DNA of 64,000 nt from Nocardioides sp. (GTDB lineage Bacteria > Actinomycetota > Actinomycetes > Propionibacteriales > Nocardioidaceae), in contig NZ_SSXI01000197.1 of assembly GCF_004803405.1 (NCBI RefSeq), positions 1 to 64,000 on the forward strand, given 5' to 3'. Of the stretch, positions 8,225 to 16,615 are shown one piece after another. Under the pieces are notes generated by a model. That model did no database searches and was not told where the DNA came from. It saw only the letters and a program-made list of their open reading frames with translations. Numbering within the stretch: position 1 is the first letter of the stretch; each line of letters begins with the position of its first letter. Made by a program: the position numbers and the translations under genes.

Positions 8225-9490
8225 CTACCAGCGGCCGGTGTTGGGCGTGAAGGACCGGTCGATCGACTGCATGTAGACGGTGTCCTCGCGACGTCGTACG
8301 CCGCAGGTCAGGTACTGCTCGTGCATCAGCGCGAGCGCGTCCCGGTCGAGCTCCACGCCCAGCCCGACTCCCGTCGGGACGGCGACCGAGCCGTCGACGA
8401 AGTCGAGCGAGCCTGGACGTACCAGGTCCTGCGTCTTCCACGGGTAGTGGGTGTCGCAGGCGTACGTCAGGTTGGGGGTCGCGGCGGCCAGGTGCACCAT
8501 CGCGGCGAGCGAGACGCCGAGGTGGGAGTTGCTGTGCATCGACAGCCCCATGCCGAAGGTCTCCGTGATGCCGGCGAGCAGCGCGGTACGCCGCAGGCCG
8601 CCCCAGAGGTGGTGGTCGGAGAGCACCACCTGCACCGCGTTCGCGGCGACCGCCGGTGGCAGGTGCTCGAACGCGATGACGCACATGTTCGTCGCGAGCG
8701 TCAGTTCGGTGCCTGCCGAGACCCGTGCCATGCCCTCGATTCCGGGGGTCGGGTCCTCGAGGTACTCGACGACGCCGGCCAGTCGCTCGGCGACCTTCAG
8801 CGAGGTCTCCGGACTCCAGGCGCCGTTGGGATCGAGCCGCAGCGGCAGATCGGGGAACTCGGCGCGGAGCGCCTCGATCGCCGCACACTCGTCCTCCGGG
8901 GGCAGTACGCCGCCCTTGAGCTTGAGCGAGCCGAAGCCCCAGCCGTCGACCATCCGCCGGGCTTGGGCGACCACCTGGTCGGGCGTGAGCGCCTCGCCCC
9001 ACTCGTCGAACTCCTCGCCGGGGTGACCGGCCCATTTGTAGAAGAGGTAGCCGCTGAACGGCACTCGGTCACGCACCATGCCGCCGAGCAGGTCGACCAC
9101 AGGACGACCGCTCTCGCGCCCCTGCAGGTCCAGACAGGCCACCTCGAACGGGGAGAACACCGTGTCGACGGCGGAGGTGACGTCGAGCATCCCGCCGAAG
9201 CTCGCGCCGGCCCCTCCCGTCTCTCGCCCGAGCACGTCGGTGACGAGCCGGCGCAGACCGTGCAGGTCGTACGGGTCGTGGCCGCCCACGGCTGCCGCCA
9301 CGGCTGCCAAGCGGGCGAGATGCGTCTCGTCGGCGTACGTCTCGGCGAGCCCGGTGAGGCCGGAGTCGGTGTGGATCTCGACGATCGCCCTCAACGCCCA
9401 CGGCTGGTGGACGCCCACGACGTTGAGCAGCGGCGGGTCGCGAAAGGCCACGGGCGTGACCTCGACCCGCGAGATGCGGGAGCGGGTCAC
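8225..9490 (-). CDS. glucarate dehydratase-family enolase (second subgroup)
   Basis: This 421-residue enolase-superfamily enzyme of the glucarate dehydratase family has every expected catalytic element: the KxK pair in FGSLKLKGG, DPNGAW, the metal ligand region EDPTPG, Asn in LATNMCV, the His in MHSNSHLG and Asp in ACDTHYPW. It differs in the TNMCVIAFEHLPP and SDHHLWGG segments from the canonical GudD encoded at 16612, so it belongs to a different subgroup and may act on glucarate, idarate or another sugar acid. It is the last gene of the tctCBA-usp operon and overlaps the usp gene by four bases. Its end is 10 bases from the gntR stop, convergent. Confidence 0.82.
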   Translation of the reverse strand: MTRSRISRVEVTPVAFRDPPLLNVVGVHQPWALRAIVEIHTDSGLTGLAETYADETHLARLAAVAAAVGGHDPYDLHGLRRLVTDVLGRETGGAGASFGGMLDVTSAVDTVFSPFEVACLDLQGRESGRPVVDLLGGMVRDRVPFSGYLFYKWAGHPGEEFDEWGEALTPDQVVAQARRMVDGWGFGSLKLKGGVLPPEDECAAIEALRAEFPDLPLRLDPNGAWSPETSLKVAERLAGVVEYLEDPTPGIEGMARVSAGTELTLATNMCVIAFEHLPPAVAANAVQVVLSDHHLWGGLRRTALLAGITETFGMGLSMHSNSHLGVSLAAMVHLAAATPNLTYACDTHYPWKTQDLVRPGSLDFVDGSVAVPTGVGLGVELDRDALALMHEQYLTCGVRRREDTVYMQSIDRSFTPNTGRW

Positions 9491-9876
9491 GGGCCGGGCT
9501 TGACGGCCAGGATCGGCACACTGAGCTCGAGCAGCAGCCGTTGGGCGTCGCTGCCCATGACGAGCTTGCCGACCGGCGAGCGCCGGCGCAGCCCGAGCAC
9601 GACCAGTCGGGCGCCGCTGCGCTCGACCAGCGCCTCGAAGGTGTCGACGACGTCGGGGCCGTGGTCGGTCTGGTCGATCGTGGCGGCCACCCCCGCATCG
9701 CGGGCGCGGGCGAGCAGCGCGTCGGTGTCACCGACGAGGCTGGGGTCCACGGTGCTGCCGCGCCGCGGACTGTTGAGGATCACCACCTCGTCGCCGGACC
9801 GCCCGGCCTCGGCCAGACCGGCCGTGAGCGCGGCCTCGCCGGCGGGGGTGGGGACGTAGCCGATCAGGATGGTCAT
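9487..9876 (-). CDS. UspA-family universal stress protein
   Basis: This single-domain Usp of 129 residues starts MTILIGYVPTPAGEAALTAG. It carries the nucleotide-binding pattern of the ATP-binding Usp branch near the C-terminus: GLRRRSPVGKLVMGSDAQRL, then LLELSVPILAVKPG. It sits between the tctA permease gene (16 bases) and the dehydratase gene (4-base overlap), so it is translated as part of the tripartite transporter operon. Single Usp genes are often found beside TRAP and other carboxylate transporters, where a link between ATP or energy status and uptake has been proposed; that role here is inference. Confidence 0.85.
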   Translation of the reverse strand: MTILIGYVPTPAGEAALTAGLAEAGRSGDEVVILNSPRRGSTVDPSLVGDTDALLARARDAGVAATIDQTDHGPDVVDTFEALVERSGARLVVLGLRRRSPVGKLVMGSDAQRLLLELSVPILAVKPGP

Positions 9877-9892
9877 CGGGGTGCTCCTGTGC

Positions 9893-11422
9893 TCAGACGG
9901 TGGCGTCGGCGTCGTGGCGGTCGTGGGTGGGGGCGGAGCCGTGGGCAGGGCGCCGCAGCAGCTTCCTGGCCAGGGGCGTGAGGGCGACCAGAATGAAGAG
10001 GACCAGGATCGTGCCGGAGATCGGGCGGGTGAAGAACCCGGTCGGGTCGCCGTCGAAGATGATCAGCGACCGGCGCGTGCTCGCCTCGACGATCGACCCG
10101 AGGACGAAGGCGAGCACCAGCGGGCCGGGCTCGAAGCCTGTCTTCTTCATGAGGTACCCGATCACCCCGAACACGATCATCACGAAGATGTCGAACGTGG
10201 AGTTGTTGATCGTGTAGACGCCCAGGATCGTGATCAGCGCGGTGATCGGGGCCAGGATCGCCGGCCTCACCCGCAGGATCCGGACGAACAGCCCGACCAG
10301 GGGGATGCTCAGGATCAACAGGATCAGGTTGCCGATGTACATCGAGTTGATGACGCCCCAGAAGACGTCCGGGCGCTCCTCGACCAGCTGCGGCCCAGGG
10401 TTGATCCCGAGGATCAACAGGGCGCCGAAGAGCATCGCCATCGAGGCGTTGGCAGGGATGCCGATGGTCAGCAGTGGGATGAAGGAGGAGGTGGCGGCCG
10501 CGTTGTTGGCCGTCTCGGGCGCGGCCACGCCCTCGATCGCCCCACGGCCGAATCGTTCGGGATTCTTGGAGATCCGCTTCTCGGTGGCATACGCGGCGAG
10601 CGATGACATCACGGCGCCCCCGCCCGGAAGCACCCCGAGCACGAAGCCGATCACCGATCCTCGGCCGATCGCTCCGGAGGACTGCCTGATGTCGGCACGG
10701 GACGGCCACACGTTGCCGACCTCGGCGGGCACATGCGGCTTGCCGTGCCGCTGCTCGAGGTTGTAGAGGATCTCGCCGACGCCGAAGAGGCCCATCGCCA
10801 CGACGACGAAGTCGATGCCGTCGGTGAGCTGCAGGTTGCCGAAGGTGAACCGCTCGGCGCCGGTGAAGCTGTCGCGGCCCACCGTGGCCAACAGCAGCCC
10901 GATGGCCGCGGCGACCAGCGCCTTGAGCATGTGGCCGCTGCCGATCGTCGCGACCAGGAGCACGCCGAGCAGCGCGAGGGCTGCGTACTCCGGCGGTCCG
11001 AAGTCCAGGGCGAAGCCGGCGACGACCGGGGCGAGCAGGGTGAGCCCGATGATCGAGACGGTGGCGCCGACGAACGAGCCGATCGCCGCGATGCCCAGCG
11101 CTGTGCCGGCCTTGCCCTGCTTGGCCAGGGCGAAGCCGTCGAAGACGGTGACCACCGAGGACGCCTCACCCGGGAGCCGCAGCAGCACCGAGGTGATCGT
11201 GCCGCCGTACTGGGCACCGTAGTAGATGCCGGCCAGCATGATGATGGCCGACACCGGGTCGATGGAGTACGTGATCGGCAGCAGGATCGCGATCGTGGCG
11301 GCCGGGCCGAGCCCGGGCAGGACCCCGATCAGCATCCCGACCAGGACACCGATCAGGCAGTAGAGAAGGTTCTGCGGCTGGGTGACGAGCGAGAAGCCGT
11401 CGAGGAAGGCGTTGACGTCCAC
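9893..11422 (-). CDS. tctA: tripartite tricarboxylate transporter large permease TctA
   Basis: This is a 509-residue membrane protein of the TctA family with about twelve helices. Characteristic stretches are GMLIGVLPGLGPAATIAILL, GIYYGAQYGGTITSVLLRLP, GEASSVVTVFDGFALAKQG and GFVLGVLPGGGAVMSSLAAY, the last two containing the conserved paired Gly/Pro motifs of this family. The C-terminus is cytoplasmic and basic/His-rich. GTG start at 11422, 16 bases after tctB. Together with TctB and the binding protein TctC it forms a secondary, ion-driven carboxylate importer. The neighbouring dehydratases and the shared promoter with the kdgD operon suggest a hexarate substrate. Confidence 0.92.
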   Translation of the reverse strand: MDVNAFLDGFSLVTQPQNLLYCLIGVLVGMLIGVLPGLGPAATIAILLPITYSIDPVSAIIMLAGIYYGAQYGGTITSVLLRLPGEASSVVTVFDGFALAKQGKAGTALGIAAIGSFVGATVSIIGLTLLAPVVAGFALDFGPPEYAALALLGVLLVATIGSGHMLKALVAAAIGLLLATVGRDSFTGAERFTFGNLQLTDGIDFVVVAMGLFGVGEILYNLEQRHGKPHVPAEVGNVWPSRADIRQSSGAIGRGSVIGFVLGVLPGGGAVMSSLAAYATEKRISKNPERFGRGAIEGVAAPETANNAAATSSFIPLLTIGIPANASMAMLFGALLILGINPGPQLVEERPDVFWGVINSMYIGNLILLILSIPLVGLFVRILRVRPAILAPITALITILGVYTINNSTFDIFVMIVFGVIGYLMKKTGFEPGPLVLAFVLGSIVEASTRRSLIIFDGDPTGFFTRPISGTILVLFILVALTPLARKLLRRPAHGSAPTHDRHDADATV

Positions 11423-11438
11423 GGTTGTCTACTCCCGA

Positions 11439-11972
11439 TCAGAACAGGTGCGGCAGCGGAATGCGCAGGCCGTAGAGGAACAGGAAGTAGAACGCCGCGA
11501 CGGTGGCGACCGACACCACCGCGGTGCTGCGCCAGGTCTCGCCGCCGAGGAAGCGCAGCCAGATGACGCATAGCAGCAGGGAGGGAATCTCGAAGCCGAT
11601 GACCGGCATGAGGAGGCCGAGCACCACGAAGGTGAGGATCCCGACGACCGGCAGCACGCTGGCCCGGGTGAACGCCTCGGTGTCGTCAAGGTGCCTGCCT
11701 ACGACGAGGGCCGCCAGCGCCATGCCGGTGATGACCACCGAGACGACGAAGGGCCACAGGCCCGGCCCCGGGCTGCGAAGCGAGCCCAGGCCGTATCCGA
11801 GCGAGAGCACCACGCCGCCGACGCCGACTGCGACGGCGACGAGCGCACCGACCACCTGGTAGGCCGGCCCGCCCGCAGGGGGACGCTCCTCGGCCAGGAT
11901 CTCGGCCACCTCCGCCTCGAGCTCCTCGAGGATGTCGGTGCCCGGGGGCGGTGGGGTGCGCTCGTCGCTCAT
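11439..11972 (-). CDS. tctB: tripartite tricarboxylate transporter small permease TctB
   Basis: This 177-residue protein has a cytoplasmic acidic N-terminal tail (MSDERTPPPPGTDILEELEAEVAEIL) and four predicted helices. The conserved TctB region LRSPGPGLWPFVVSVVITGMA lies between the first two helices. TctB is the small membrane subunit of the tripartite tricarboxylate transporter and its partners flank it: tctC upstream (29 bases) and tctA downstream (16 bases). The family is poorly conserved in sequence, so the call rests on topology, the GPGLWP motif and gene order. Confidence 0.88.
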   Translation of the reverse strand: MSDERTPPPPGTDILEELEAEVAEILAEERPPAGGPAYQVVGALVAVAVGVGGVVLSLGYGLGSLRSPGPGLWPFVVSVVITGMALAALVVGRHLDDTEAFTRASVLPVVGILTFVVLGLLMPVIGFEIPSLLLCVIWLRFLGGETWRSTAVVSVATVAAFYFLFLYGLRIPLPHLF

Positions 11973-12001
11973 CGTCTGTCCTTCAGTGCAGGTGCAGTGG
12001 G

Positions 12002-13012
12002 TCAGCTGGCCGAGCCGAGCTCGATACCGTACTCCTCCACCAGGTCGGCGTAGCGCTGCTTGTCCTCTTCCAGCTGGGCCAGCATCTCGTCCCCGGAGAG
12101 CTCCATCGGAGTGAGGCTGTTCTGCGCGTTGAACTTCTGGTACTCCTCGGTCTCGAACGTCGCCTTCATCCCCTCGAGGATGGTCTCCTGCACGTCCTCC
12201 GGTGTGCCCTTCGGGACCGTCATGAAGCGGTACTGGTAGACCTCGACGTCGAGGCCCTGCTCCGCTGCGGTGGGCACCTCGGGAAGGTAGTCGATGCGCT
12301 CGGGGCTGAAGACCGACAGGGCCGTGAGCTTGCCGGACTCGATGTTCTCGATGGCCTCGCCGACCTGGAGGCAGGCGGTGTCGACCTGGTTGCCGAGCAG
12401 CGCCGTCAGCGCGGGGGCACCGCCGTCGAAGGGCACCGCCTCGGCGTCGATCTCACCGACCTCGTAGGTGAGCGCACACGAGAGCTGCGCGCCCGTGCCC
12501 ACCCCGGTGGTGCCGTAGGTGATCTTCTTCCCGGCACCCTTCAGGTCGGCGATCGAGGACCAGTCGTTGTCGGAGTTCGTGACCAGGACGTAGTCGTCGC
12601 GGGAGACACCGCCGACGACGTCGAAGTCGTCGATGCTGGTGACCTGGTCCGCCGCCACCGCGAGCGGCGTGATGACGAAGAGGGAGGCGTTCTGGACCGA
12701 GATGACCGAGCCGTCGGCCTTCGCCGAGGCGACCTCTGCAGCGGCCAGCGCGCCGTTGGCGCCCTCGCGGTTGATCACCGGGAAGGAGGCGCCCAGGTCG
12801 TCGCTGAGACCCTTCGAGATCGCCCGGCTGATGAGATCACTGGAGCCGCCTGCCGAGGCACCGACGTACATCTCCACAGTGCCCGACGGGTACTCGCCTT
12901 GACCGTCCCCGGCGCCGGTGGAGGTCTCCACACCGCCGCAGGCGGTGAGGGCCAGCGCGCTGGCGACCGCCACTGCGCCAGTGCCGAGGTGCTTGCGCTT
13001 GGAAACTCGCAT
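12002..13012 (-). CDS. tctC: TctC (Bug-family) substrate-binding lipoprotein
   Basis: This 336-residue extracytoplasmic receptor begins at ATG 13012, which has AAGGAG seven bases upstream; the longer frame lacks a ribosome site. Residues 1-28 form a lipoprotein signal with lipobox LTAC followed by a Gly/Ser/Thr linker. The mature protein has the Bug fold motifs VGASAGGSSDLISRAISKGL, YGTTGVGTGAQLSCAL, ALTALLGNQVD and YLPEVPTAAEQGLDVEVYQY, the first and second of which cap the ligand carboxylate in known structures. It is the first gene of the tctCBA-usp-dehydratase operon and is divergent from the LysR-type regulator. Confidence 0.9.
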   Translation of the reverse strand: MRVSKRKHLGTGAVAVASALALTACGGVETSTGAGDGQGEYPSGTVEMYVGASAGGSSDLISRAISKGLSDDLGASFPVINREGANGALAAAEVASAKADGSVISVQNASLFVITPLAVAADQVTSIDDFDVVGGVSRDDYVLVTNSDNDWSSIADLKGAGKKITYGTTGVGTGAQLSCALTYEVGEIDAEAVPFDGGAPALTALLGNQVDTACLQVGEAIENIESGKLTALSVFSPERIDYLPEVPTAAEQGLDVEVYQYRFMTVPKGTPEDVQETILEGMKATFETEEYQKFNAQNSLTPMELSGDEMLAQLEEDKQRYADLVEEYGIELGSAS

Positions 13013-13062
13013 CGTCACTCCTTGTCGTCGCGCCGTCACGGGTCGGCGCTGTGTGACCACCG

Positions 13063-13092
13063 ACACTAGGGAGGCCGACGATGCACGTCCAA
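13063..13092 (-). promoter_or_regulatory. promoter of the tctCBA-usp-dehydratase operon
   Basis: On the minus strand a -35 box TTGGAC (13087-13092) and a -10 box TAGTGT (13063-13068) are separated by 18 bases, about 50 bases upstream of the tctC start. The sequence GGGCTTGGAC and the following GCATC, GGCC and CCTAG blocks recur at the same spacing in front of the kdgD operon (14091-14124). Confidence 0.6.
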
Positions 13093-13114
13093 GCCCATCT
13101 GAGCATTGAGTGAT

Positions 13115-13127
13115 ATACGGTCGGTAT
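13115..13127. promoter_or_regulatory. candidate LysR autoregulatory site
   Basis: ATAC-N5-GTAT forms a perfect dyad ending two bases before the GTG of the lysR gene; it contains the T-N11-A arrangement (T 13114, A 13126) typical of LysR-type sites. No clear ribosome site precedes this GTG, so the mRNA may be leaderless and the site would cover its start. Confidence 0.4.
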
Positions 13128-13128
13128 C

Positions 13129-14040
13129 GTGATCACTCTCGACCAAGTGCGGTCCTTCGTGGCCGTGGCGGAGGAACTGCACTTCGGCCGCGCCGCGGAG
13201 CGGCTGCAGATGACCCAGCCCCCGCTGTCGCGGCAGATCCAGAAGCTCGAGAAGGCGATCGGAGCCCAGCTCCTCGAGCGGGACAACCGGCGGGTCGCAC
13301 TCACCGGTGCGGGCGCAGCCTTCCTCGGCGAGGCCTACCGACTGCTCAACCTCGTGGAGGGCGCCGGCGACCTCGCCCGCCGCGTCGACGCCGGCTCCGC
13401 GGGAGTGGTCCGACTGGGCTTCACCGCCGTCTCCGCGATCTCGATCCTCGGGCCGCTGCTGCGGCGCCTCACCGCGGCGCTCCCCGACGTGGAGGTGCTG
13501 CTCTCGGAGCGCGTCACCCTCGCTCAGGTCGACGGCATCCGGCGCGGTGAGCTCGACGTGGGCCTGGCCCGACCACCGTTCGACACTTCGCTGCTCGCAT
13601 CGACGGTGATCCTCAGGGAGCCGCTGATGGCGGTCGTGCCCGCGAGCCATCCGCTGGCGTCGGCGGACGCCCCGCTCACTCCGGCCGACTTCGCCGGGCA
13701 GGCGGTGATCGGGTACCACCCGCAGCAGTCACGCTACTTCCACGAGCTGACTGTGCGCTTCCTCGCCAACGCCCATCCGCGCGTCGAGCAGAGGGTGCAC
13801 CAGGTCCTGACAGCGATGCTGCTCGTGGCTGCCGAGCGGGGTCTCGCGCTGGCACCGGCCTCGGCCGCGTCGCTCGGCGTCGAGGGCGTCGTCTTCAAGC
13901 GGCTCGACCACGCCGGCGGGGACAGCCGCTTCGACGTCGACCCGGAACGCCCGGTCGAGCTGCACGCCATCTGGTCGCGCGAGGCAGTCAGTCCGGTCGT
14001 GCGCCGGGTGCTGGACATCGTCACACAGGTGGCGGAGTAG
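13129..14040 (+). CDS. LysR-family transcriptional regulator
   Basis: This 303-residue regulator has an N-terminal winged helix at about 1-60. Its recognition region is typical: FVAVAEELHFGRAAERLQMT followed by QPPLSRQIQKLEKAIGAQLL. A linker helix and a C-terminal two-lobed periplasmic-binding-like effector domain (about 90-300) follow. The gene lies between two hexarate operons: tctCBA on the left, divergent, and kdgD-KGSADH-gudD on the right, same strand, 129 bases downstream. Both have matching promoter sequences, so this protein is the likely common regulator. GTG start; no obvious ribosome site. Confidence 0.9.
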   Translation: MITLDQVRSFVAVAEELHFGRAAERLQMTQPPLSRQIQKLEKAIGAQLLERDNRRVALTGAGAAFLGEAYRLLNLVEGAGDLARRVDAGSAGVVRLGFTAVSAISILGPLLRRLTAALPDVEVLLSERVTLAQVDGIRRGELDVGLARPPFDTSLLASTVILREPLMAVVPASHPLASADAPLTPADFAGQAVIGYHPQQSRYFHELTVRFLANAHPRVEQRVHQVLTAMLLVAAERGLALAPASAASLGVEGVVFKRLDHAGGDSRFDVDPERPVELHAIWSREAVSPVVRRVLDIVTQVAE

Positions 14041-14090
14041 ACACATCGCGGGCGCCTCGATGCAGTCGCGGCATCACCGGATACAAAAAC

Positions 14091-14124
14091 GGGCTTGGAC
14101 AAGCATCAGGCCCGCTCCTAGCGT
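14091..14124 (+). promoter_or_regulatory. promoter of the kdgD-KGSADH-gudD operon
   Basis: GGGCTTGGAC (14091-14100) includes a -35 box TTGGAC at 14095-14100; 18 bases later is TAGCGT (14119-14124) as the -10. GCTTG-GA-CAAGC (14093-14104) is also a perfect short dyad. The block matches the tctC promoter in sequence and spacing. Confidence 0.6.
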
Positions 14125-14169
14125 GACGGGCACCGGAGACCCCGGAGCCCCACGAACGAAGGACGCAGC

Positions 14170-15084
14170 GTGACCGACTACACCCCCACCGACCTTGCCG
14201 CGCAGCTCAAGAGCGGCCTGCTGTCCTTCCCGGTCACGCACTTCACCGCCGACCTCCGCATCGACGAGGCGGGATATCGCAAGCATCTCGCGTGGCTGTC
14301 GGAGTACCCCGTCGCCGGACTGTTCGCCGCGGGCGGCACCGGCGAAGGGTTCAGCCTCACCTCCGAGGAGACCGACCAGGTCGTGCGCGCGGCGGTCGAC
14401 GAGGTCGCCGGGGCGGTGCCGGTCCTCGCACCAGCCACCGGAAGCACGGCGAACGCGATCGCCCAGGCCAGGGCGGCCGAGGCCGCCGGCGCGGATGGCC
14501 TGCTGCTCATGCCCCCCTACCTCACCGAGGCCAGCCAGCGGGGGCTCATCGAGCACGTCAGCCAGGTCTGCCGGGCCACCGGGCTGGGCGTCGTGGTCTA
14601 CAGCCGGGCCAACGCGATCCTCAGGGACGAGGCCGTCGCCATCCTCGCCGACCGGAACCGCACCTTCGTCGGCTTCAAGGACGGGGTCGGCAACATCGAG
14701 CAGATGACGCGCACCTACGCCCGGGTCGGTGACCGGCTCACCTACATCGGCGGCCTCCCCACCGCAGAGACCTTCGCGCTGCCTCTCCTGCAGCTCGGTG
14801 TCAGCACTTACTCCTCGGCGCTCTTCAACTTCCTGCCGCAGTGGGCGACGGAGTTCTACGACGCCGTCCGCGCCAAGGACACCGTCGAGGTCTACCGTCG
14901 ACTGGACGAGTTCGTGATCCCCTACCTCGACATCCGCGACCGGACCCAGGGTTACGCAGTGTCGATCGTCAAAGCCGGGCTCACGGCTGTGGGCCGGCCC
15001 GCCGGTCCGGTCCGTCCGCCGCTCACCGACCTGGCAGACCCTGAGGTCGCCGAGCTGCGCGACCTCATCGACCGCATCTCCTGA
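14170..15084 (+). CDS. kdgD: 5-dehydro-4-deoxyglucarate dehydratase
   Basis: This 304-residue enzyme belongs to the DapA/N-acetylneuraminate lyase family. The Schiff-base Lys is in [11 protein letters not shown] and the partner Tyr in [29 protein letters not shown] is the carboxylate-binding loop, and its GGTGEG form is typical of KDG dehydratases. The enzyme dehydrates and decarboxylates 5-keto-4-deoxyglucarate to 2-oxoglutarate semialdehyde. It is followed by the semialdehyde dehydrogenase (10 bases) and glucarate dehydratase, which makes the call secure. The GTG start has AAGGA upstream. Confidence 0.92.
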   Translation: MTDYTPTDLAAQLKSGLLSFPVTHFTADLRIDEAGYRKHLAWLSEYPVAGLFAAGGTGEGFSLTSEETDQVVRAAVDEVAGAVPVLAPATGSTANAIAQARAAEAAGADGLLLMPPYLTEASQRGLIEHVSQVCRATGLGVVVYSRANAILRDEAVAILADRNRTFVGFKDGVGNIEQMTRTYARVGDRLTYIGGLPTAETFALPLLQLGVSTYSSALFNFLPQWATEFYDAVRAKDTVEVYRRLDEFVIPYLDIRDRTQGYAVSIVKAGLTAVGRPAGPVRPPLTDLADPEVAELRDLIDRIS

Positions 15085-15094
15085 GAGGACCTCC

Positions 15095-16615
15095 ATGACT
15101 GACAGGCTCGTCACCACAAGGGCCCACTCGACCATCGCCGGCGTCGCTGTCGACGCTCCCGACGTCGAGGCTGCGACCACGGCAGCAGCCGCGGCGTTCC
15201 CGATCTACCGTGCCACCACGCCCCGGCAGCGCGGGGACTTCCTCGAGGCGGTCGCGGCTGAGATCGAGTCCGACGAGGACGCGATCATCGCGGCGGCCGT
15301 GGCCGAGAGCGGTCTGCCCCAGGGCCGGATCACCGGCGAGCTCGCGCGGACCACCGGCCAGCTGCGACTCTTCGCCGGCGTAGCGCGCCAAGGGGATCAC
15401 CTCGGTGTCCGGCTCGACCCGCCGCTCCCGGACCGCACCCCGCTCCCCCGCCCCGACCTCAGGCAGCGGATGGTCCCGCTCGGCCCGGTCGCCGTCTTCG
15501 GTGCCAGCAACTTCCCGCTCGCGTTCTCCACGGCGGGCGGCGACACCGCCTCGGCGCTCGCTGCCGGCTGTCCGGTCGTCGTCAAGGGCCACCCCGCCCA
15601 CCCGGTCACCGGCACTCTGGTCGCCACCGCCGTCAACCGCGCCGTCGAGAAGGCCGACCTGCCCGCCGGCGTGTTCTCCCACCTGCTGGCCGAGGGCTTC
15701 GAGCTGGGCCAGGCACTCGTCCGAGACCCGCGCATCGCCGCCGTCGGGTTCACCGGCTCCCGCGGCGGCGGGCTCGCGCTGGTGCGAGCCGCTGCCGAGC
15801 GGCCCGTGCCGATCCCCGTGTACGCCGAGATGTCGTCGATCAACCCCGTCGTCGTGCTGCCGGGCGCACTGGACCGAGCAGCGGGCGCCGACGTGGAGTC
15901 CCTCGCCACGGCATACGTCGGGTCCCTCACCCTCGGCGCCGGCCAGTTCTGCACCAACCCAGGCCTGATCTTCCTCCCGGCGGGCGAGGACGGAGACGCC
16001 TTCCTTCGCGCTGCGGGCCGGGCGGTGGCCGAGGCCACGGGCGGTCGAATGCTCACCGCCGGCATCGCCTCGGCCTACGCCGACGGCACCGCTCGCCTCC
16101 GCGGGACCGACGGCGTGCGCGTCGTCGCCTCCGGGCGGCCGGGTGAGGGCGAGCACGCGCCGGCCGCGATGCTGCTCGAGGCCCCAGCCGATCTTCTCGA
16201 GGACGTCTCCGACGAGGTGTTCGGTGCCTCCGGTGTGGCGATCCGGTTCGAGGATGTGGACGCCCTGATCAGCACTCTCGAACGTCTTGAGGGTCAGCTG
16301 ACCGCTACGGTCCATGCGACCGAGGCGGATTGCGAGGCCGCCGCTCAGTTGCTGCCGGCTCTCGAGCTCCTGGCCGGCCGGATCCTGTTCAACGGCTGGC
16401 CCACCGGTGTCGAGGTCTGCCATGCGATGGTGCACGGCGGCCCGTTCCCGGCCACGTCCGACGGTCGGAGCACATCGGTGGGCTCCCTGGCGATCGAGCG
16501 CTTCCAGCGTCCCGTGTGCTACCAGGACGTACCTGCTGCTCTGCTGCCGGCAGCCGTCCGCGACGACAACCCGTGGGGGCTCGTCCGCCGCGTCGACGGT
16601 GAGCTCGAGAAGTGA
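15095..16615 (+). CDS. 2-oxoglutarate semialdehyde (2,5-dioxovalerate) dehydrogenase
   Basis: This 506-residue aldehyde dehydrogenase is of the NADP-preferring KGSADH branch. The catalytic Cys is in [12 protein letters not shown], the general-base Glu in [13 protein letters not shown], and the cofactor region is [40 protein letters not shown] near the C-terminus is characteristic of this branch. It oxidises 2-oxoglutarate semialdehyde to 2-oxoglutarate, the last step of the hexarate pathway, and stands directly between kdgD and gudD. Its stop overlaps the gudD GTG start by four bases (GTGA), so translation is coupled. Confidence 0.9.
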   Translation: MTDRLVTTRAHSTIAGVAVDAPDVEAATTAAAAAFPIYRATTPRQRGDFLEAVAAEIESDEDAIIAAAVAESGLPQGRITGELARTTGQLRLFAGVARQGDHLGVRLDPPLPDRTPLPRPDLRQRMVPLGPVAVFGASNFPLAFSTAGGDTASALAAGCPVVVKGHPAHPVTGTLVATAVNRAVEKADLPAGVFSHLLAEGFELGQALVRDPRIAAVGFTGSRGGGLALVRAAAERPVPIPVYAEMSSINPVVVLPGALDRAAGADVESLATAYVGSLTLGAGQFCTNPGLIFLPAGEDGDAFLRAAGRAVAEATGGRMLTAGIASAYADGTARLRGTDGVRVVASGRPGEGEHAPAAMLLEAPADLLEDVSDEVFGASGVAIRFEDVDALISTLERLEGQLTATVHATEADCEAAAQLLPALELLAGRILFNGWPTGVEVCHAMVHGGPFPATSDGRSTSVGSLAIERFQRPVCYQDVPAALLPAAVRDDNPWGLVRRVDGELEK

